Below are positions 56,209 to 64,000 of a stretch of 64,000 nucleotides of DNA, in pieces (position 1 is the first letter of the stretch; every line of letters starts with the position of its first letter). The notes beneath the pieces were generated by a model. That model had not been told where the DNA came from. It did not search any database and worked only from the letters and a program-made list of their open reading frames with translations. This stretch comes from Tricholomella constricta (Eukaryota; Basidiomycota; Agaricomycetes; Agaricales; Lyophyllaceae). The DNA lies in contig JAACJP010000002.1 in NCBI GenBank assembly GCA_013368375.1, forward strand, positions 434,001 through 498,000. Reading direction: 5' to 3'. The position numbers and the translations under genes were made by a program.

Positions 56209-56470
56209 GGATGAAGCTTTGAAGAGCGGCCGAGGTGTTCGGGTTTGCAGGCATCTGCTTTATGTATAAAATCATAACCCTGCCTGGTATATTCAATTGA
56301 CTTTTGCCAAAATCATATGCATGTAAAATAATCGCCGTTCCAAGCTGCTTGCCTATGTATGCGAGATATCATCACGGTTTCAGGCATTTTTGATAAGTAA
56401 CTTACTTGGTGCGGCAGCATCGTAGCCAAGAAGCGTAGAGAGTAAACAACGTCTCTCCGATGTCTAATGG
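56209..56470. other. Spacer
   Basis: About 260 bases between the MFS pseudogene start and the 3' end of the AlkB-type gene. No feature recognised. Confidence 0.4.
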
Positions 56471-57999
56471 TCATTCATCAATTTTCTCTTGACACTTTGT
56501 CGGACCTGCAGCGACCCCGATTTTCGGCATGTGCAATAGCTTCCAAAAATTGCATCCTTTTCCCTCGTTCTGAGCGCCGGCATAACAAGCCCACCAATAT
56601 CGATCGGTTTGGCCATCACTTCGGTTCTTCATATCAGCCCGTAACACAGTTGGGACCCCACATTTACAACGAGGTATACTTGATGGGCGAAAATCCGGCC
56701 TGTAGAATCGAAAAGTGATATTGATGCGGCACTTGGAGGGCTTGGTTTCTGTTCCAGGGCTCTCTGGGTAAGCTGGGCGGTATATGTCAATGGTAGGCTG
56801 CGGTGGGACACTATGTTTGAATCTCTCTTGGCAGGATGCGTGCATAATCGTAAGCTGGTCGAAACGTCACTTCGAGTCGAGAATTGGGCAAAGCTACACA
56901 CCGAGTTATGAGGCAAGGGAATGTTATATGTCCTCGCCTTACGATCCTTTACTTGATCCGTGGGTATGACCTCCCGTAAACTGAATATCCTTTGTGTTCC
57001 TGATGCGTCAGAACACGCAGGAGTTGCATGAGTTGCATGAAGAATAACAAATATGATTTACAAACCGAGGCTGAGAGAAGCAATCGTGGGATACGGTCCC
57101 AAGTAGGTCAATTGATCAGAATGAAAGCCCACAGATTCCTTTGAGCCCTCATAGCAATTGGACGCTGCTACATTGGCTCGCCAATTCGTGTCCGGCTCGT
57201 CAGATCCCCATTCCAGCGGAAAGCGGTGTCGCGTTTTTAGTTGTTCGTTGACTACGCGCTCGACTATCTTACAGGCATCTTCCATAACAGGAGGGAACAC
57301 CTCAGGAGGATCAGTCACGCGACCGTTGTACCTGTAATGAAGATGATGAGCGGTTGACAATGGATCTACAAGTGGGACACACCAGAATTGAGCTGCTTCC
57401 TGCCATGATTCGTTTCCGTCGATACCGTCATCTTTTCGAGCGAAGAAGGCCGTGCGATGAGGACTCTCTACCAGCCTATCAAACAGCCACCACTTGTTTC
57501 TTTTCCAGTCGCGAGACGCGTGAACCATTGTGTAAAATAGCCTGCAAGCCAATTCAGGAGGCAGAATGGATAGGTGCAGCGTACATGGAGTGTTCTGAGC
57601 CACCATGTCAGGATTGGAGAGAAGGAGAGGTGGAAGCTGTTGAATGCTTTTCTTGGGTGAAGGCGGTGGTCGAAGCGTTGACATCAGATTCACGGCCGGT
57701 GGCCGATGTGACGAGCTCGATGATTCACTTGAAGGCTTGCTTGACGCGACGATCGGACGCCTCGTCGCGTCCTTCGTTGTTTTCTGGGATTTTGCCAGCC
57801 AACCTGCAAGATCCGCTCGTTTTCGCTTCTTGGTGTTGATCATGGTGTCTCCAGATCCATTGAGAAGCTTAGCTGTGGCCTCAACATTGCCATTACAATG
57901 CACCAGAGCTTCCAGAATGGAGTCTGCGTCGGGGGTTTTCTCCGTCAACAAACTGGACACAAGGGCCAGAAGAGTATCAGTGTCGTTGCTGGATTCCAT
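56471..57999 (-). CDS. CUE-AlkB-GRF protein, 2-oxoglutarate/Fe(II) oxygenase (ALKBH2/3-like)
   Basis: A putative nucleic-acid demethylase/repair enzyme. ATG 57999 (MESSNDTDTLLALVSSLL) opens a CUE-like ubiquitin-binding domain (DADSILEALVHCNGNVEATA, KLLNG). A basic Ser-rich linker with KKRKRADLAGWL follows. The AlkB domain has LSILPPELACRLFYTMVHA, DWKRNKWWLFDRLVESPHRT, YRYNGRVTDPP, and the iron ligands in GFHSDQLTYLGPYPTIASLS; after a GTTTGT...ATCAG intron TQRIFSLREVIP, and after another the distal histidine in RFKHSVPPQ and arginines in CRINITFRFYRPDF. The C-terminal GRF zinc finger reads CKCGVPTVLRADMKN, YWWACYAG and GCNFWKLL. It ends at 56471 and is divergent from the M24 peptidase. An in-frame ATG at 58026 would add nine residues. 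Confidence 0.9.
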
Positions 58000-58289
58000 T
58001 TGTTGAACGTCGTGAATTGCGATCAAGATGATTTGTCAGATACGGGCCTGTACTTGAGTTTAAATAAAGCGTCCTTCGCGCGGCGGCCTGGTTACATATA
58101 AGCCTGTGGTCTGTCCCCTGCAATCCCTTGACTCAGATGAAATTGAACAGCTATACAAAAGTCTGCGAGGAAGAAGCTGCGGTCAGATCCACCAGGTCGA
58201 GCGCCCTCAAGGCCCTGACACCAGTTGAGAGATGTGTTTTTAACCCCTTTCACTGCATTAACCCCAGAATTACAACGTCTCGTTAGGGA

Positions 58290-59916
58290 GTGCTCTTGTT
58301 GCTGGTCACCTGGTTCACACTTGGGCACTTGAACTTATCATGGTCTTTTCGATCGCCTTCAAGAAATTTCGTCCACAACTCTCTAACCGTTCCCGTGGAC
58401 TTGAAGAATCATTGTGCACATACTTCCCGAATCAGCACCTCTGAGTACCTCCAAAGGCATACAGCATTGGCAAATGTGCTTCTCAAGCTAAACGCTTCGG
58501 CTTACATTGCTGAACCCGGGGCGAGCACGACATTCTATGGTAACATATCTAATGCCAATTGGAGGCTCTCTGAGCGGCCGCTGCTATTGATTATTACTGC
58601 GTCCGACCGACTTGGTGAGAGCTCTGGAGCCGAAATATCGGTCTTAACTCCCAAGGTATTTGTCTTCACATCAGTATCCTTACAGAAGTCTCTCCTAAAC
58701 AACGAGGCAGTTCGAAATCACCAGGGCGAAAGAGCTTTATATACCTTCGGCAGAAACAGTGCGATACGTCGAGTGGTCCGAGGACGCCAACCCCTACGCC
58801 GTCGCCGCGAAGGCTCTCTCGCACACGACGGGAACCATTTTTGTGGACAGCAGCATCAGGAAATTTATTGCCGACGGTTTGCAATCGGCGCTACCCGGTG
58901 CCACCATCCTTTCTGCGCCCAGTGAAATTACTCAGCTCCGCGAGCGCAAGTCGAGTGCTGAGATTGATCTTCTCAAGTGCGCTAATGAGGTGTTTCTTCT
59001 CGATCCTTGATGTATCTTCGCCCCTTATTCTTCAATAATACAGGCCACTGTTCTCGCCATCCGTGCAGTTCACAAGAAGTTACACGTTGGCATCCGTGAA
59101 TCGGAGGCGCGTGCAATGTTGGCTCGTGCCTTGTCAGCTGTTGGCCTCAAGGACGGGGGTTGTCTCACGCTGTTTGGAGGTTTGCTTCTATCAATTGATA
59201 TGTTCTATGCGAAGCTGGACCAAGTTCTTCGCAGAGAATGCTGCTCTTCCTCACGGAAGTGGTACGGATCGAAGCCTCGGTACATCTGACTTCGCTCTGT
59301 TTGATTGCACGGCATCCCTGCACGGATACTTCAGCGATGTCACTAGAGTAACTTCTTTTGTTCCACTGAACCAGAATGTGACGCTTACCGGTGACGTGAG
59401 ACCGTCGCCTTACCGAGTTCCAAAATCTCGGCGGAACACAGGCGCATCTGGGACCGTGTCCGCTGGGCACAAACTATAGCGTTACGTACGGCTCACGCAG
59501 GAGTTTTGGCCAGAAAGGTAGATGAGGCTGCAAGGTCCTTTCTGGCGGCTGAGGGCTACGCCCCGTACTTTACACATCGCCTTGGACACGGTGGAGTCTT
59601 CATTGGACCTTTGATGTTTTCATTTCTAACAATAGAGCCAGGCATCGGGCTTGAAGTTCACGAAGAACCATACTTGCGCGGTGGGAGTAATACTGTCATG
59701 AAGAGCGGTCATACCTTCTCTGACGAACCAGGAGTTTACATCGAAGGCAACGTAAGTTGGCAACACTTTCGCAGATATGTAACATGGCTGACATTATTTT
59801 GCTATTCATAGGTTGGTGTGAGATTGGAAGATTGTTTCTTCATTACCGACGAGGGTGTTCCAGCACTGTTGACGGAGGCTGTCGGTGGACAAAGTGCGTC
59901 GCCGTGGGCACCTTGA
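58290..59916 (+). CDS. M24B Xaa-Pro aminopeptidase-like metallopeptidase
   Basis: Removes N-terminal residues preceding proline; this form has a membrane anchor. The first supported sequence (58290) is a hydrophobic segment VLLLLVTWFTLGHLNL, then NHCAHTSRISTSEYLQRHTA and NASAYIAEPGASTTFYGNIS. No ATG opens this frame locally; an upstream exon, perhaps from ATG 58137, is needed. Later exons: VRYVEWSEDANPYAVAAKAL, ITQLRERKSSAEIDLLKCAN, AVHKKLHVGIRESEARAMLA, ENAALPHGSGTD. All five metal ligands are visible: the two Asp in ALFDCTASLHGYFSDVTR, His in HGIGLEVHEEP, Glu in SDEPGVYIEG and Glu in GVRLEDCF. It ends ASPWAP at 59916. Introns are short with GT-AG ends. Confidence 0.88.
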
Positions 59917-59983
59917 CAATATCCACAGCTTCAATTGTGGAACCTCCATGTTAGGCTCATGTTTGAAACTCATAACCGTACAT

Positions 59984-61090
59984 TTATCCCGGAGAATGCA
60001 TTGTACAATGTGATAAATAGTAAAAGAAATTACAGCGCTCCATCGCGAAATTGTGAAGCTGATTTAAGATACGATAACGACTACGATAAATGACTTGAAA
60101 GAGATATAAGTAGAGTAACTGGGGATATGGGGGGATCCATGGGACACAAGTATATGAAGATGTAAGATTCCGATATAAGATTGAGCGATGTAAGAACAAG
60201 GAATGGGTGCCAGTTGGCGTAGACAGTGATAGCACATGGACAGAAAGATCTTCAATAGCGCCAAGAAAGCGGGTACATATACATGATGTCGATAGGTTTA
60301 TGACATCTCCATTATCTCGTCCGGCGTTGGCAGAGGCAGAGGAATTGCTGCCGGGGAAAGAGGGGATATCACTCCGGGGGACTGGTTGGAAGCATGCCGT
60401 AGGAAAGGGTTCCGTGTATGGTTCCGGGAAATCGGAGAGGCTGAACGCAAGTATGTGAGGGTCAGCATGGTAGTGTGGACCAGTAGAGAGAACAGACGAA
60501 CAAAGAATGTTGCTTTTGCACCACCGATAAGCAGGTATATCGGCATCAGAGTCAAACGATGGCTCTGGATCAGGAGTGCGAGAGAGTGTATTTCGACTTG
60601 GCTGTTGAGACCGCGTGATGTCCATCTCGTCCAGAATGTCATTGCTTTGGGGAATAATCTCCAATCGACCTCGACCTTTATACGGGAACACACGCTCTTG
60701 CGAGAAAGTCGGAAGAGATGCAGCACCTTGTCGACGAGTTCTTAGAACCGGTGAGGCGGGAGGAAAGAACGATGGCCGCAAGATGGATAAGAATTCCTCG
60801 AGAGCCTCTGTGGGAAGCCCGGACCTGTGGGGGAGGAGATTGAGCGCAGCGGACAAGCTAAGCAAGGACAGGGCTAACCGAGGAGAAGACCGGGGTGAGA
60901 CTTGGTCTTTATCGGATGAGGAATCTGAGAAGAGGGCTAGTTTGAAGTCATCAATGCTATTGGTATCGCCGACTTTAACACGATCGTGACCGGAATGTGC
61001 TTTGGTGACTATAGCATGGTAGGCAGAAGAGAGGCGGACGGGGCGAGGGGCGACGAGGACAGGATGGTCATTTGTGGTGAAGCTCATCAT
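59984..61090 (-). CDS. Unrecognised 300-370 residue protein
   Basis: Open frame from ATG 61090 (MMSFTTNDHPVLVAPRPVRL) with coding-like sequence: SSAYHAIVTKAHSGHDRVKV, RLALSLLSLSAALNLLPHRS, LPTEALEEFLSILRPSFFPP and RGRLEIIPQSNDILDEMD. The middle is rich in Pro, Ser and acidic residues. The last 70 residues (YLYLFQVIYRSRYRI...) look non-coding, so the real protein may end earlier through an intron. No domain recognised. It lies divergent from the intact MFS gene (144 bases between start codons). Confidence 0.6.
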   Translation of the reverse strand: MMSFTTNDHPVLVAPRPVRLSSAYHAIVTKAHSGHDRVKVGDTNSIDDFKLALFSDSSSDKDQVSPRSSPRLALSLLSLSAALNLLPHRSGLPTEALEEFLSILRPSFFPPASPVLRTRRQGAASLPTFSQERVFPYKGRGRLEIIPQSNDILDEMDITRSQQPSRNTLSRTPDPEPSFDSDADIPAYRWCKSNILCSSVLSTGPHYHADPHILAFSLSDFPEPYTEPFPTACFQPVPRSDIPSFPGSNSSASANAGRDNGDVINLSTSCICTRFLGAIEDLSVHVLSLSTPTGTHSLFLHRSILYRNLTSSYTCVPWIPPYPQLLYLYLFQVIYRSRYRILNQLHNFAMERCNFFYYLSHCTMHSPG

Positions 61091-61233
61091 GGTCTGCAGC
61101 TAAGAACTAGAGGCGGTGGGAGCCATCATGGTGTTTGGTATGTTCTGGCCCACCAAGCAAGCCATAACAAGACCACACACCCTCGGCATGACTATCGCGA
61201 TTTTGGTCAGCCCCCGTGGGTTGTGCTTTCCCA

Positions 61234-63188
61234 ATGTCCACCGTTGTTGACGATACCTGCTCTTTGCTTACTGACCCCTCCAGTGTCGAAGCCCAGATCC
61301 ATCCTGTGGTCCCCACTCCGCTGCCTAAAGCACAGCTCGCTGCCCTCTGTTCCGTTCGTCTCGTCGATCCTGTAGCATTCACACAGGTCGGAACCTGTCT
61401 TTACACCTTTTCATACTTTTTCACACTTTTCTATTCAGGTCTTTCCCTATATCAATGAATTTATTACCATCCTCAATGTCACCAATGACCCCTCCCAAAT
61501 AGGATTTTATAGCGGTCTTGTGGTACGCCCGTCTATTCCACCAATTCACCCACTCGCCGACCATACCATAGGAATCCAGCTTCGCGATAGCACAACTCTT
61601 CAGCATATATCAATGGGCAACACTTTCTGGTATATCAGTTCATTGTTATCAGAGGGTAGTTCTAACAAATCTCGTAGATATTGTGGGCCGTCGTCCTGTT
61701 GTAATAGCAGGAACTCTAGGATTGGTCATCGCGACAGCTTTTCTCGGCATTTCTACTTCGCTTTCACAAGTCTTGTTATCGCGCTGTCTAGGTGTGTCTC
61801 AGTTCTGTCTGCACCAAACACGGAGCTCACGCAGCGGCCAGCTGGTCTGTTTTCTGGAAACGTTGCTGTCATTCATTCTGTCCTCGGTGAACTCACAGAT
61901 TCCACCAATCAAGCCCTGGCTTTCCCGATCTATGGGTTATTCTGGCCTCTCGGTTCTATCATTGGGTAAGTCTTCGAGTAACCTTGAATGAGCATTCACT
62001 AACGATACCCGTAGACCTCTGATCGGAGGCACCTTGTCAAACCCAGCAACAAAATACCCAGCGTTGTTCGACATCCCGTTGCTGAGGATGTTTCCGTATC
62101 TCCTCCCGTGCTTCGCTGCTGCCCTTCTGGGACTTTGCGGGGTTGTGTTGGCTTACTACCTTCTGGACGAGGCAAGCCTTCTTAGAAAAAAAGCCTTTGA
62201 TCGTTTTTGACGACAATTGCACAGACCCTACCCAGTAAGCGTTCGATCATAGAAAAAGGTGCACATGTCCACGGTTCCTACGGTGCAACTGACGTCCAGG
62301 TTTCCCCATTATCTGCGCCACCTCCCATCAGTGTTGCAACCTTGTTATCGATTCCCACTATTCGAGCCCTAAGTACCTCCGGTTTTGCATTATGTTTCAT
62401 TGCGACAGCATTTGATGTCGTATTTGTTCTGTTCTGTTATTCTCCTGTCGAGACCGGTGGCCTGGCATTTTCCGTACGGCATCGATGATCCTATCTCTTT
62501 TTCGCACTCCTCACTTCTCTCCTTCCAGGCAACGCAGATAGGCTATTCGCTAGCTGTGGCGGGCGCTATTTCGGCGGGGATCCAGCTTCTCTTTATGCCT
62601 ACCCTTCTGCGCACATTTGAGATCACGAAGTTGTATACATTTTGCATGAGCCTTTGGCCGATTACCTTTGCCGCCCTTCCCTTCCTTAATCTACTCGCGC
62701 GAAGTGGGTTAGATGCAGCAACAGGAACCATTGATTCTGAATCACTAGGGACGATTTGGATTGGAATCGCTTTCGTGTTGGGTACGTCTCGGGTAGGCTG
62801 TCTTGCCTATTCGTAAGTCTTCCATCTGTCCTGTATTATCCATGCCTTAACAACCCTGTCATGTCCAGTGTCAATATGATTCTAGTCAAAGATCATGCCC
62901 CCAGTCCATCAAGTCTAGGGTCCACCAATGGTCTAGTACAATTCGCCATGTGCCTCGCTCGCGCCTTTGCGCCTGCGTTTGTAAGGTATGTGTACACCAT
63001 ACTGTTTCAATTCGCTCGCTCCAACCTTTCCATCTATCTTTCCCCCCAGTTCTGCTTTCGCGTTGTCAGTGGACTTGAAATTTCTCGGTGGTCATCTGTG
63101 GGTGGTTGTCATGGTCACCATTTGTTTCTTGGGTTCATATCTGGGGAGGAGCATCGCGCACTGTAAAGTCACTGATGTCGCCCGGTGA
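61234..63188 (+). CDS. MFS transporter, 12-helix type, intact
   Basis: Plasma- or vacuolar-membrane transporter of the major facilitator superfamily, substrate unknown. ATG 61234 (MSTVVDDTCSLLTDPSSVEA) leads to TPLPKAQLAALCSVRLVDPV, FPYINEFITILNVTNDPSQI, ESSFAIAQLFSIYQWATLS, the loop 2-3 signature DIVGRRPVVIAGTLGLV, then GNVAVIHSVLGELTDSTNQA, FWPLGSIIG, PLIGGTLSNPATKYP and FPYLLPCFAAALLGLCGVVL. The long central loop follows an intron with GC-AG ends (62172-62224). The second half has FIATAFDVVFVLFCYSPVET, LAVAGAISAGIQLLFMPTLL, FCMSLWPITFAALPFLNLLA and VDLKFLGGHLWVVVMVTICF, ending VTDVAR at 63188. About 520 residues. It is the intact counterpart of the MFS pseudogene 5 kb to the left, in opposite orientation. 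Confidence 0.88.
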
Positions 63189-63284
63189 CCCGCACCTTGT
63201 GTTGTAATTTATTCACTATATACACGGATGTATACCCATAGCATGGAATAAGTATCGAATAAACTGCATGTTAAATTTGTTGGA

Positions 63285-64000
63285 TTACAATCTGGATGTC
63301 GGCTCGCCAAGGGTATACAGCTGGTCGAGTTCAGCCTTGAACTTGACATACGCATCCTTCCGTCGAATCTTCATGGTCGGCGTCAAGGTTCCGTCTTCAA
63401 CGCTGAAGGGATCGAGACTGAGATGAATTCTTTTGATCATCTCAAATCTATCAAACACAGAGAGATGGTAAGTTGACAATCAGCATTCGAGTTCTATCAA
63501 AGACCTCACCCTTTCAAACCGTTCTTCTTTGCCTCCCTGGTGATCAAAGAAAGTATCTCCTGGTTGACACGCTCATCCTTACAGGCCGCAACAAGTTCTC
63601 GCAAATCCTCCGCGGTGACTTTCTTGCCGAAAACTTTGGATGCTATTCCCGCAAGTTGAACAGGATCCGGGATGATGACGGCAAGGAGATATGACTGCAA
63701 AGAGTCGCCATGAATGTATATCTGGGCCACCGCAGGCGAAGAACTGTACAGGTTCTCGATCTTCTCGAGAGCCACGTACTCGCCCTGTGAGAGTTTCATG
63801 ATATTCTGGAACAAAGCTTAGAATGGTTGATTCGCTGAAGCTATAGCAAGAGGGACACACCTTGACTCGGTCAATGATTTTAATCCGACCAGCCTGATCG
63901 ATCTCAGCGACATCTCCAGTATGAAGCCACCCCTCATCATCAACAGTTTCTTTGGTATTCTTCTCATCTACAAAAGGCATCAAGCGGCGAAATGGGCAAC
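63285..64000 (-). CDS. Long-chain acyl-CoA synthetase, 3' part (runs off the window)
   Basis: ATP-dependent activation of fatty acids to acyl-CoA, FAA1/FAA4-like. The visible part carries KETVDDEGWLHTGDVAEIDQ and GRIKIIDRVK (adenylate-forming signature around the hinge Asp and Arg), then after an intron NIMKLSQGEYVALEKIENLY, SPAVAQIYIHGDSLQSYLLA, KKVTAEDLRELVAACKD, and FEMIKRIHLSLDPFSVEDGT, LTPTMKIRRKDA, ending GEPTSRL at 63285. At least two introns. The N-terminal half, with the AMP-binding P-loop, lies beyond 64000. Convergent with the MFS gene, about 96 bases between stops. Confidence 0.93.

Noticed and set aside
1..64000. CRISPR arrays, bacterial operons, riboswitches, tRNA or rRNA genes
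   Set aside because: No regularly spaced repeats, no A/B-box tRNA pattern and no rRNA sequence noticed; the window is eukaryotic with spliceosomal introns throughout.

Overview
The window is a stretch of nuclear chromosome from a filamentous basidiomycete, most likely a mushroom-forming Agaricomycete. Genes are dense and broken by many 48-60 bp introns with GT(R)NGT donors and CTAAC-like branch sites. The gene set (CDC45, LST8, GLT1, HIS3, MSS51, AIM25-type scramblase, CHORD-CS protein, M13 and M24 peptidases, two AlkB-type oxygenases) is typical fungal housekeeping content. The transposons (chromodomain Ty3/gypsy, BED-finger hAT elements with CAGTGTTGT ends) are of kinds common in Agaricomycetes. 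I cannot name the species. All calls come from reading the sequence; no database search was possible.

Left arm, 1-18.5 kb: compact host genes. CDC45(-) and a mitochondrial scramblase(-) lie in tandem, and the scramblase diverges from mitochondrial initiation factor 2(+). A 586 bp TA-flanked MITE follows. The CHORD-CS Hsp90 cochaperone(-) starts 33 bp from a 930 bp inverted-repeat element. A mitochondrial carrier(-) diverges from an ALKBH7-like oxygenase(+). Then come a tiny unrecognised gene(-) and the TORC subunit LST8(+).

Middle, 18.5-38.9 kb: a transposon-rich island. It holds degenerate repeats, a 54-nt sequence present in intron-containing and intron-less tandem copies, an unknown ORF pair(-) facing a decayed inverted copy(+), a gypsy LTR fragment, and a gene with a Zn(II)2Cys6-like cysteine pattern. 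A small PHD-like zinc-finger gene is split by a hAT element (26011-38601, near-perfect 8 bp target duplication). That hAT carries a complete Ty3/gypsy element (26066-32403, perfect 5 bp duplication) and a second hAT (35298-38497). The gypsy element has a textbook -1 frameshift signal at the gag/pol junction and a primer-binding site complementary to its own LTR, as in self-priming Tf1-type elements. Its integrase reading frame is broken.

Right arm, 38.9-64 kb: host genes again. These are an HNH-domain protein(-), glutamate synthase GLT1(+), MSS51(-) divergent from HIS3(+), an M13 metallopeptidase(-), a decayed MFS transporter(-), a CUE-AlkB-GRF oxygenase(-), an M24B aminopeptidase(+), an unknown protein(-), an intact MFS transporter(+) paralogous to the decayed one, and the 3' part of a long-chain acyl-CoA synthetase(-).

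Themes: several divergent pairs share promoters of about 100 bp or less, and many of those genes are mitochondrial. Five introns, including one in a transposase, can only be spliced in frame with a GC-AG boundary, and HIS3 has a further intron that fits only AT-AC or a broken donor.
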